Assembly (NCBI GenBank): GCA_003021085.1
Contig: PXRE01000015.1
Span: forward strand, 97,234-161,233
From: Halobacteriales archaeon QS_1_68_20
GTDB lineage: Archaea > Halobacteriota > Halobacteria > Halobacteriales > PXRE01
Length of the DNA stretch: 64,000 nucleotides
Reading direction: 5' to 3'
Positions 52,399 to 60,620 of the stretch are shown one piece after another; within the stretch, counting starts at the first letter, position 1; each line of letters opens with the position of its first letter. The position numbers were made by a program, and so were the translations under genes. Under the pieces are notes generated by a model, which worked only from the letters and a program-made list of their open reading frames with translations, was not told the origin of the DNA and ran no database searches.

Positions 52399-54858
52399 TC
52401 ACCCGTCGCGGTCCAGCGAGTCGGGATCGGCGGCAGCCTTCGCCGTCCTGACCGCCGCCACGTTCTCGGCGACGTCGTGGACCCGGATCAGGTCGGCGCC
52501 CGCCTGGGCCGCCAGCGCGGTCCCGGCGACCGTCCCGTGGGGGGCGTCGCCGGGCGCCTCCCCGACGAGACTGAACATCGACTTGTGGGAGTGCCCGACC
52601 ATGATCGGACACCCGAGCGCGCGCAACTCCCCGAGGCGGCCCAGCAACTCGAAGTTCTCCGCGGGGGTCTTGCCGAACCCAAGGCCCGGGTCGACGATCA
52701 CCTGCTCGCGGTCCAGGCCGGCCTTCTCCGCCAGCAGGACCCGTTCGCGCAACTGGTCGATCACGTCCTCCACGACGTCGTCGTAGTGGACCTCGGCGCC
52801 GGGGTCGACCGGCGCGTTCACGCTGTGCATGACGAGGATAGGAACGTCGTACTCGGCCGCGAGAAAGCGCATCTCGGGGTCCTCCAGGCCGGAGACGTCG
52901 TTCAGCAGGTCGGCGCCCGCGTCCAGGGCCGCGCGGGCCACTTCCGACTTGCGGGTGTCGACCGAGATGGTCACGTCCAGGTCGGCCAGGCGCTCGATCA
53001 CGGGGACGACGCGGTCGATCTCGTCCTCAACGGGGACGGGGTCGGCGCCGGGCCGGGTGCTCTCGCCGCCCACGTCGACGACGTCGGCGCCGGCCTCGGC
53101 CATCGCCTCCGCCCGGGCGACGGCGTCCTCGACGGCCTCGTAGCGGCCGCCGTCGTGGAAACTGTCCGGCGTGACGTTCAGGATGCCCATCACGGCCGTC
53201 CCCGCCTCCCAGGGGTAGCCCCGGCCACCGGAGCGCGCGGCGTCGGCGTCCAGCGCCTCGCGGATCTCCCGGCCCAGCACGCCCAGGCCGTGTGGCTCCG
53301 CTCCCAGCGACCCCGTCAGTCGCTCGAACTCCGCGACCGTCCCCATCAGCAACACGTCCGTCGATTCGGGTGGTCGCTGGACGCCGGTGACGGCGCACTC
53401 GCCGCCGACCGACGGGAACACCGACTCGAGGACCCTGGCCTCTCGGGGGCGGACCCGCGCCTTCAGGACGCGGTGGACGGCGCTCCCCCGGAGCCGCGTG
53501 ACAGACGGGGCGTCGACGTGAGTCCGGGCGAGCGCCTCGTCGGCGTCAGCGAGGTCGGCGATCCGTTTGGGCACCGCACTGGCGGTCCACCGTCTGCGGG
53601 CCTCCGCGACGGTGAACAGCGATCCGGTCACCAGCACCAGGTCGTCGGCGTCGGCCCCCGAGATCGCCGCCTCCAGCGCGTCTGGCACCGCGGACACGGT
53701 TTCGACCCGGTCGGCGCCCTCCCGGCGGAACGCCTCCGCCACGACCGTCTCGTCCTCGGCGCGGTCGACGTCCGGGCGGCAGGCGACGACCCGGGAAAGC
53801 GGCGGGAGCGCGGCGGCGATGCCGCGGTGGTCCTTGTCGTGCATGATCCCCGCGACGACGCGGAGGCCATCGTAGTCGAACTCCGCCAGCACGCCCGCGA
53901 GGCCCTCGGCCGCCCCGGGGTTGTGCGCGCCGTCGAGGACGACCAGCGGGTCCTGCTCCATCACCTCGAACCGGCCCGGCCAGTAGGCCTTCCGGAGGCC
54001 CCGCGCCAGGGTCGATTCGGGGAGGTCGGCGCCGACCTCGGCGGCGACCTGGCGGGCCAGCGTCGCGGCGATGCCGGCGTTGGTGGCCTGGAACTCTCCG
54101 AGGAGGGGGATCGACGTCTCGACTCCCCAGTCGTGGCCGGAAAGCGAGACGGCCGCCTCGGTGTGGTTCGTCCGACCGCCGTACCCGGCGGTCACGTCGG
54201 CGTCCTCGCCGCCGACCGTGACGACGTCACCGGCCACCTCGCGGACTGCGTCCAGCGCCTCGCCGGTCGCGCCGGTCACCAGCGGCGCGTCCGCGGGCGC
54301 GACGTGTGCCTTGTCGGTGGCGATCCCCTCGATGGTCTCTCCGATGATGCCCGTGTGTTCTAGCGTGACGCTGGTGACGGCGCTGGCGACGGGGTCGACG
54401 ACGCTGGTGGCGTCGTACTTGCCGCCGATGCCGACCTCCAGCACGGCGACGTCGACCGATTCGCGGCCGAAGTGCCACAGCGCCATCGCGGTGACGGTCT
54501 CGAAGAACGTCGGCGCGACGCCGTCGGCGGCGCGGTCGGTGACGTGCTCACGGACCGCCTCCACGAAGTCGACGACCGCGGACTCGGGGATCTTCCGGCC
54601 GTCGACCCGGACGCGCTCGCGGAGGTCGTCGAGGTGCGGCGAGGTGTACAGGCCGACCGAGAGGCCGGCCTCCCGCAGGGTCGCCTCGACCATCCGGGCG
54701 GTGCTGCCCTTGCCGTTGGACCCGGCTACCTGGACGCAGGTGACCCAATCGTGGGGGTCGCCGAGCGACGAGAGGACCTCCGCGGTCGACTCCGTCCCGG
54801 GTTTCGGCCGGAACCGCCGCAGGTCCAGCAGGAAGTTCGCGGCGTCGCTGTAGTCCAT
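52399..54858 (-). CDS. folCP: Fused folylpolyglutamate synthase/dihydropteroate synthase
   Basis: An 819-residue two-domain folate enzyme. The FolC half (about 1-420) has the P-loop VAGSNGKGSTARMVEA, LYTSPHLDDLRERVRVDG and VLEVGIGGKYDATSVVD. The FolP half (about 545-819) has MGILNVTPDSFHDGGRYE, DVGGESTRPGA, ISVDTRKSEVA, LNDVSGLEDPEM and IVDPGLGFGKT. It joins pterin to p-aminobenzoate and adds glutamate. The FolC-FolP fusion is a known haloarchaeal arrangement. ATG 54858 is clear. Confidence 0.95.
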   Translation of the reverse strand: MDYSDAANFLLDLRRFRPKPGTESTAEVLSSLGDPHDWVTCVQVAGSNGKGSTARMVEATLREAGLSVGLYTSPHLDDLRERVRVDGRKIPESAVVDFVEAVREHVTDRAADGVAPTFFETVTAMALWHFGRESVDVAVLEVGIGGKYDATSVVDPVASAVTSVTLEHTGIIGETIEGIATDKAHVAPADAPLVTGATGEALDAVREVAGDVVTVGGEDADVTAGYGGRTNHTEAAVSLSGHDWGVETSIPLLGEFQATNAGIAATLARQVAAEVGADLPESTLARGLRKAYWPGRFEVMEQDPLVVLDGAHNPGAAEGLAGVLAEFDYDGLRVVAGIMHDKDHRGIAAALPPLSRVVACRPDVDRAEDETVVAEAFRREGADRVETVSAVPDALEAAISGADADDLVLVTGSLFTVAEARRRWTASAVPKRIADLADADEALARTHVDAPSVTRLRGSAVHRVLKARVRPREARVLESVFPSVGGECAVTGVQRPPESTDVLLMGTVAEFERLTGSLGAEPHGLGVLGREIREALDADAARSGGRGYPWEAGTAVMGILNVTPDSFHDGGRYEAVEDAVARAEAMAEAGADVVDVGGESTRPGADPVPVEDEIDRVVPVIERLADLDVTISVDTRKSEVARAALDAGADLLNDVSGLEDPEMRFLAAEYDVPILVMHSVNAPVDPGAEVHYDDVVEDVIDQLRERVLLAEKAGLDREQVIVDPGLGFGKTPAENFELLGRLGELRALGCPIMVGHSHKSMFSLVGEAPGDAPHGTVAGTALAAQAGADLIRVHDVAENVAAVRTAKAAADPDSLDRDG

Positions 54859-54883
54859 GTTCGGTCCACTGGTGCCCGCCGCA

Positions 54884-55160
54884 TTAGCCTGTCGGAGATG
54901 GCACCGGGGCGCCGACGAAGAGGTCGACGGCCATCGCGGCCAGACCCATGAGGACGAACGAGACGTCCCACGAGAAGCTCAGGTAGAAGCACCGTTCGGG
55001 TTCCGGCCGGGCGAGGAAGTGCGTGATGATGGCGGTGTACACCAGCACCGGCACCGTCGCCCAGACCACGAGCGGTTCCGCGACGACGCTGGTGAGATAC
55101 AGCAGGAGCCCAAGCGAGACGACCTCGCAGAGGTACATCGCCCGGCGGGTCCCGGAGTAA
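54884..55160 (-). pseudogene. 5'-truncated small membrane protein
   Basis: ATG 55138 would give 84 residues with two membrane helices (MYLCEVVSLGLLLYLTSVVA, VWATVPVLVYTAIITHFLAR) and part of a third. The frame upstream still reads WGYSGTRRA, which looks like coding sequence, but becomes unconvincing (Ser-Pro-Pro-Pro) by about 55165. There the lanM-like frame begins on the other strand. I infer that the 5' end has been lost at the same junction that truncates lanM. The family is not recognised. Confidence 0.5.
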
Positions 55161-55164
55161 CCCC

Positions 55165-57518
55165 ATGGCGGTGGGGAACGAACTGACGTCGGCGGCCGAA
55201 TCGCCCTGGACGTCGGGCACGTTGGCCACCTCGACGGAGTGGATCGAGCACGAACCGTGCACCGACGAGGCCGCCGTCGAACGGTACTACCGGCGGGCGG
55301 GCGCGCTGACCGGCATCGCCTACCTGCTGGAGTTCACCGACTGCCAGTTCGAGAACCTGCTTGTCGCGGGGGAACACCCGGTGCTGGTCGACGCCGAAAC
55401 GGTCATGCACCCGTTCGTCGACAGGGAGCGGCGACCAGCACGGACCGGACTCGCCACGCTGATGGACGACAGCGTCCTCCTGACGTCGTTGCTCCCCTTC
55501 GGCATCCGCGGGACCTACGACGACGACCGGAGCGACCTGACCCGTGCGGTCGCCGGCTTCAGTCGGTCCGCCGAACAGTTCGAACTCGACGCGTTCACCG
55601 TTCCACGGATCACTGCGGTCAACACCGACGTCATGACCGTCGAGGAGACGTCACCGTCGGTCGACCGCGACGAGAACGTCCCCCACGTCGACGGGACCGA
55701 ACGACCGCCCGGAGAGTACCTCGACGACGTCGTCGACGGCTTCGAGACGACCTACGAGACCGTGCTCGAACTCCGGGACGACGGCCGTCTCCGCGAGTCG
55801 GTCGGCATCCCGGACGCCTTCGAATCGACCGTCAACCGCGTGGTCTACCGCCCGACGATGCAGTACGCCCGGGTCATCGAGTCGCTCTGCTCGCGGGTCT
55901 GCCTCCACGACGGCGCCAGGTCCGGCGTCGAGATGGAGGAACTGGCGGTCGCCTTCTTCGACGGCCAGGTGGGCGACCCGAAGCCGTGGCCGTTCTACGA
56001 AGCAGAGCGGCGCGCGATCAAACGGCTCGATCCGCCCCGGTTCACCTCGCGGACGCACGGCACGGAAATCGAGCGGGCCGGCGACCCATCGGCGTCAGTG
56101 CGGACGAGTCGGGCTTCGAGCGGTCGCTGGCGCGGATCGAGTCCGCCTCGCCGGCGGACATGCGCGAACAGGTCGAACTGCTCCGGGGCGCATTCGGTGC
56201 GCGACCCCGGCCGGCGAGCACGGTCGATACGTCACCCGACGTCGGGGACGGTACGGACGAGCGGTTGCGACGGGAGGCGACGGCCCAGTTCGAACGGGTC
56301 GTCGCGGGAGCGGTCGAGACCGACGACGACGGGTACCAGTGGTCGTTCGTCTCGCCCGCGGAGGAACCCGGCCAGTTCACCGTCCGGCCCACCGACGAGT
56401 CCCTGTACTTCGGCCGGTGTGGCATCGCGTTGCTCGGGGCGGGCCTGTACGAGGTCACCGGAGAGCCCCGCTACCGGTCGTTCGCGCTCCAGACGGTCGC
56501 TCCGGTCAGGGAGGCGATCAGTACCGGCACCGCGATACCGTCGGTGTCACACCTCGGCGGGACGCTGGGCGTCGGATCGGTCGCGTACGGCCTGGCGACC
56601 GTCGGCGACTTGCTCGGCGACGAGTCGGTCGTTTCCGACGGCGTCCGCGCGGCCGAGTTCCTCACCAGTGACCTGATCGACTCCGACCGGAGCTACGACG
56701 TCTCCGACGGTGCGGCCGGGACGATTCTCGGGTTGCTCGGCGCGTACGACCGGCTGGAGTCACCGGAACTGCTGGCGAAGGCAGTCGAGTGTGGCGATCA
56801 CCTGCTGGATTCCCGGGTCGGGACCGACGGTGGCTTCCGGGTCTGGAAGGGAGCGGACGACCACCCCCCGTTGACGGGATTCTCCCACGGGATGGCCGGA
56901 ATAGCGTACTCGCTCGGCCGGCTGGCCGACGCCACCGGCGACGACGCCTACCGGGAGGCAGCCATCGAGGCCGTCGAGTACGAGTCCCGGGCCTACGACG
57001 AATCGGTCGGCAACTGGGAGGACTATCGCCAGGCCGGGAACCCGTACCCGAACCGGTGGTGTTACGGACGAGCGGGTATCGGACTCGCCCGCCTCGGGAT
57101 GGCGGAGTACGTCGACGCCGACGTCGTCGAGCGGGGGATCGACCGGGCGGTGTCGGCCGCGTCGGCCGACGAACCGTCCGGGCTGGATCACCTCTGCTGT
57201 GGAAACGCCGGCCGTGCGGAGTTCCTGCTGGAAGCGGCCGGCCGACGCGGCCGCTGCGTCGGTGAGGCCGGGCGGTTGCTGCGCTGTCGTCTTCGGGATG
57301 GCCCAGACGCGGGCACACGCGGCCGCTGCGTCGGTGAGGCCGGGCGGTTGCTGGGGGCCGTGCTCTCGCGCAAGGAGGAGACGGGTCACTACCGGACGGT
57401 CGCGAAGACCGGGGCCGTGCTCCAGCCCACGCTGTACCACGGCGTCTCCGGCATCGCGTACTCGATGCTGCGAGCCACCGCTCCCGACGAACTCCCGTGT
57501 CTACCCCTCTGGGAGTGA
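55165..57518 (+). pseudogene. lanM: Class II lanthipeptide synthetase (LanM-like), truncated and frameshifted
   Basis: The first frame (from ATG 55165) gives the second half of a LanM dehydratase: AAVERYYRRAGALTGIAYLL, FTDCQFENLLVAGEHPVLVD and RVVYRPTMQYARVIESL. Near 56085-56087 (CCC) one base is missing, and the other frame continues as VSADESGFERSLARIES into a LanC-like cyclase with TGFSHGMAGIAYSLG, RWCYGRAGIGLARLG, LCCGNAGRAEF and LYHGVSGIAYSML. Zinc-ligand Cys residues of WCxG and CCG are present. Full LanMs are about 1,000 residues; about 250 N-terminal residues are missing here. The expected His of TDxHxEN is Gln. A 72-bp-spaced 37-bp repeat lies in the cyclase. Confidence 0.85.
57245..57353 (+). 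repeat. 37-bp perfect direct repeat in the LanC-like domain
   Basis: Bases 57245-57281 and 57317-57353 are identical and start 72 bases apart, so the frame is kept and RGRCVGEAGRLL appears twice. The 35 bases between copies code for Arg/Asp-rich sequence unlike a cyclase helix. Confidence 0.92.
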
Positions 57519-57645
57519 CTCGGGCCCTTCCAGAACGACGGCCTGGCCGGTAACTGGCTGGCGCGTGGTCCCGGAAAAACGTGACTGTCGCCGAGTGCCA
57601 TCGACGGGAGCTCCCCGACGGTCGCCGGCGGGCCCCGGTCGCCGG

Positions 57646-57777
57646 TTAGCACCCGCCGGAACAGAGGAACGTACAGGAAATCGAGTAGATGCTGTCTTTC
57701 GACGCAACCTCGGCCTCGTCGACCGTGTCGAAGTGGTCGTCGAAGGTCCGCTTGAGTTCGGCACTACCGTAGTCCAT
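57646..57777 (-). CDS. lanA: Putative lanthipeptide precursor peptide
   Basis: ATG at 57775-57777 opens a 43-codon gene ending TAA at 57646-57648. The leader is acidic (DDHFDTVDEAEVASKDS). The C-terminus is SISC-TFLC-SGGC: three adjacent four-residue units, each Ser or Thr, two residues, Cys (Ser32/Cys35, Thr36/Cys39, Ser40/Cys43), so three small lanthionine rings could form in a row. There is no Gly-Gly cleavage site. A TATA box (57824-57834, minus strand) lies about 50 bases upstream, and the gene converges on the lanM-like gene 127 bases away. Start, stop, promoter and neighbour agree; expression and modification are inference. Confidence 0.75.
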   Translation of the reverse strand: MDYGSAELKRTFDDHFDTVDEAEVASKDSIYSISCTFLCSGGC

Positions 57778-57823
57778 GTGCGTTGATGTCGATTACACCA
57801 TAGCTGATTTAGATGTTAGCAGA

Positions 57824-57834
57824 CTTAAATATAT
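57824..57834 (-). promoter_or_regulatory. Promoter of the putative lantibiotic precursor gene
   Basis: On the minus strand CATATATTTAAGTC is an excellent haloarchaeal TATA box in an AT-rich island (57780-57850). It predicts initiation near 57802 and a leader of about 25 bases. Confidence 0.6.
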
Positions 57835-57927
57835 GGGGAAAATTCTAGGATATGTTACCAGTCGTGGGGCCGCGTGTCGCCCGGATAGCGTGTAAAATCG
57901 ACGGACAGTCCCGCCGCCGGGCTCGGA

Positions 57928-59175
57928 TCAGTCGGCGGTCCGCTCTTCTAACCGGCGGATGCGCTCGGGCACCGGCGGGTGGGTATGGTGGAACCGCTCG
58001 TACAGCGGGTGCGAGAAGGGGTTCATCAGGTTCTCGCCGGTGATCCGTTCCAGCGCGTCGATCATCGGCTGGGGGTCGGTCACCTCGGCGGCGAAGTCGT
58101 CGGCCTCGCGCTCGAACTGCAACGAGAGCTTGTTGACCAGCGGCGAGGACAGCCTGAACAGCGGCACCGTCCACAGGAACGCCAGCAGGAGACCGGCCTC
58201 CGTCGCCCCTGCCGGGACGCCGAACATCGCCAGCAGCCAGTCCTGGCCGAGCAGGAACCAGGCGACGAACAGGCCCGCCGCCATCTGGAGGGTGTCCCCG
58301 ACCATCCCCTTCCAGATGTGGGCCTTCTTCCAGTGGGCGAGTTCGTGCGCCAGGATGCTCTGGACCTGCGGGAGTTCGAGCTGGTCGATCAGGGTGTCGA
58401 ACAGGACGACCCGCTTGGTCCGGCCGAACCCGACGAAGTAGGCGTTGGAGTGGCTCGACCGCCGGGAGGCGTCCATCTCGTAAATTTCGTCGCACTCGAA
58501 GCTCGCGCGGTCGAACACCTCCTCGACGCCGTCGCGGAGTTCGCCCTCCTCGATGGGTTCGAAGTCGTTGAACAGCGGTGCAATGACCCGGGGGTACACC
58601 ACCTGGACGACCAGTACGAACGCGACGTAGACGCCGAGGCCGCCGAGCCACCACCACTCGGGGAACGAGAGGACGACCCACAGCAGGGCCGCGCCCATCG
58701 CGACGGTCATGGCCGTCGCCACGACGAGTTCGAGGACGAGGTCGCGGACCCACAGGCCGACCGTCTGCTCGTTGAAGTCGAACAGTTCCTCGACGACGAA
58801 CGTCTCGACGGCCTCGAACGGCAGTGACACGACGACCATCGCCACGCTGATCCCGCCGTAGAGGACCGCCCCACGGGCCAGCGGACCCAGCCCCGTCGAT
58901 TCCAGCGCCGACACCGCGTCGGCGAACAGCCCCGAGTACAGGACCAGCAGCATCAACCCCAGCAGGACCCACGACCGGAGGGCGTCCAGGCCGGTCCTGG
59001 CGCGGTCGTACTCGGCCATCCGTTCGGGGTCGTCGACGCCGAAGCGCTCGCTGACCCACTCGGCGCGCTCGGTCAACACCCGCTCGCCGTACCGGAGGTC
59101 GATCACGTCCAGCCAGGTGAAAAAGGCGTTCGTCCCGACGAGCAAGACGAGCAGGAGAACGTGGTACTCGATCAT
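57928..59175 (-). CDS. M48 (Ste24/HtpX-like) membrane zinc protease
   Basis: A 415-residue membrane protease. The zinc site is AHELAHWKKAH (HExxH), with the third ligand in FEREADDFAAE. The pre-catalytic MDASRRSSHSNAYFVGFGRT is the typical M48A stretch. About seven hydrophobic segments match the CAAX prenyl endopeptidase Ste24 rather than HtpX. It may take part in membrane protein quality control or in maturing small exported peptides. ATG 59175 is supported by TATAATT (about 59204) and a leaderless layout. Its 3' end lies 150 bases from the lanthipeptide precursor, on the same strand. Confidence 0.92.
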   Translation of the reverse strand: MIEYHVLLLVLLVGTNAFFTWLDVIDLRYGERVLTERAEWVSERFGVDDPERMAEYDRARTGLDALRSWVLLGLMLLVLYSGLFADAVSALESTGLGPLARGAVLYGGISVAMVVVSLPFEAVETFVVEELFDFNEQTVGLWVRDLVLELVVATAMTVAMGAALLWVVLSFPEWWWLGGLGVYVAFVLVVQVVYPRVIAPLFNDFEPIEEGELRDGVEEVFDRASFECDEIYEMDASRRSSHSNAYFVGFGRTKRVVLFDTLIDQLELPQVQSILAHELAHWKKAHIWKGMVGDTLQMAAGLFVAWFLLGQDWLLAMFGVPAGATEAGLLLAFLWTVPLFRLSSPLVNKLSLQFEREADDFAAEVTDPQPMIDALERITGENLMNPFSHPLYERFHHTHPPVPERIRRLEERTAD

Positions 59176-59329
59176 CCTTCGTTGCCGGTTCGAATTCCCG
59201 ACAATTATACCCGTCGGGTTCGGGCGCTCACGGCCGCGGGAGTCGACCGGCCCGGGACCCATCCCGGTAAAAGGACCGTTGTACCATCCAGAAGACCTAT
59301 CCCCGACCTCGGCGACCCGACGAACGACG

Positions 59330-60268
59330 ATGAACCGCCGCCGACTGCTCGCCACCGTCGCCGGGGTCGCGGGGAGCGCGGCCGTCTCCGGGTGTCTCTC
59401 CGCTCTCACCCCGGCCGCGAAGACCGAGACCGAGCGACCACCGGGCGGGACCGCCGGAACGTGCCCCGCTTACGAGGACGTCACACGGGTCGTCTGCAAC
59501 GACGAGGTCGGCCCGGCGGCCGCCGGCGCGGTCCTGGACCCGTCCGACCGGGCCGTCGACCCCGACGGGACGATCGAGTTCACGCTTGAGAACAACAGCG
59601 ACCGAACGCTTTCGACCAACTTCTACGACTGGCGGGTCGACAAGCGGGTCGACGGCGACTGGTACCACGTCGCCCCACAGTTCGTCGCCCAGCCGTTGAT
59701 GAGCGTCCCGCCCGGGGGATCCCACGCCTGGACCGTCACCGTCGACGACGGACGCGTCGAGTCGGGGGATTCCGTCGACCCGGCGGGCGGGACCGAGGAC
59801 GTGTCCCTCCGCGCGGTCGGTGGAGGCGAGTACGCCTTCCGCGCCCGCGGGTGGTTCGACGGCGACGACCACGAGCAGGACGTCGCGTTCGCGGCCACGT
59901 TCGACGTGGACGCCGACCCGCTGGCGCTGACGCCCACCTCGACAATCGAGCACACCAGATGGGACGGCGACGCGCTGGTCGCGCGCTCGTCCCGCGGCGA
60001 TCCCGAGGGCGAGTACTCCCGTCTCGGCGCGTACGAACTCCGGCGCGTGGGACCGCCGGTGGACGACCCTCACAGCGTGATCGTCGAGCAGGTCGTCCGG
60101 AACGACCAGTTGCGGGACGCCCTCGCGCTCGCCCGCAAACGCGACGCCGACCGCGTCCGACTGGAGGAGTACGACTCGACCACCCCCATCTTCGGGTCGC
60201 GGTCCGACCGGGTCTACGAGTTCCGGGAGTCCTTCTATAGGGTGCGGACCCGGGAAGTGAACGAGTGA
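59330..60268 (+). CDS. Secreted lipoprotein of unknown function
   Basis: A 312-residue protein with a Tat-like lipoprotein signal (MNRRRLLATVAGVAGSAAVS followed by GC; lipobox Cys at residue 22). A short Thr/Glu/Pro linker follows, then a beta-rich domain with IEFTLENNSDRTLSTNFYDW and WYHVAPQFV, recalling immunoglobulin-like fibronectin-type folds. The C-terminus is charged (DALALARKRDADRVRLEEYD). It would be anchored outside the membrane by a lipid. ATG 59330 is clear. Confidence 0.8.
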   Translation: MNRRRLLATVAGVAGSAAVSGCLSALTPAAKTETERPPGGTAGTCPAYEDVTRVVCNDEVGPAAAGAVLDPSDRAVDPDGTIEFTLENNSDRTLSTNFYDWRVDKRVDGDWYHVAPQFVAQPLMSVPPGGSHAWTVTVDDGRVESGDSVDPAGGTEDVSLRAVGGGEYAFRARGWFDGDDHEQDVAFAATFDVDADPLALTPTSTIEHTRWDGDALVARSSRGDPEGEYSRLGAYELRRVGPPVDDPHSVIVEQVVRNDQLRDALALARKRDADRVRLEEYDSTTPIFGSRSDRVYEFRESFYRVRTREVNE

Positions 60269-60350
60269 GTGCGGCGCCGGGCCGATCCGGCTCCGTGACC
60301 CCCGACCTGCGAGCGTAATCTTATCCCGGCCCGGGGCGAACCCCGGCACG

Positions 60351-60596
60351 ATGTCAGGAAACCGACAGTCGAGACGTGCCGTCGTCAAGTCGGTCTCCGT
60401 GGCCCTGGGACTGCTCGCGCTGTCGTCGACCGCGAGCGCCTACGGGTACGACTACAACGAGGAGCGGTCCGGAGAGGTGGGAGACGCCTTCGAGGGCGAG
60501 GCCGCCGTCGACGGTGAGGAATCGCTCGACGGCGAACCCGACGAGGTTCGCACGACAGAGGGCGACTACAACGACGAGCGCCACGACCTCGATTGA
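60351..60596 (+). CDS. Small secreted acidic protein
   Basis: An 81-residue protein: a basic start with twin Arg (MSGNRQSRRAVVKSVSVALG), a hydrophobic core ending STASA as a signal-peptidase site at about residue 30, then an acidic mature part of about 50 residues with two YN-x-ER words (DYNEERSGEVG, DYNDERHDL). It is unrecognised. It could be Tat- or Sec-exported. It lies 24 bases from the convergent purNH stop. Confidence 0.65.
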   Translation: MSGNRQSRRAVVKSVSVALGLLALSSTASAYGYDYNEERSGEVGDAFEGEAAVDGEESLDGEPDEVRTTEGDYNDERHDLD

Positions 60597-60620
60597 GGCG
60601 ACCCGGCGGACGGACACCGC

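Noticed and set aside
57519..57645. A second precursor peptide between lanM and the lanA-like gene
   Set aside because: No frame has a start, an acidic leader and a Ser/Thr/Cys-rich end here.
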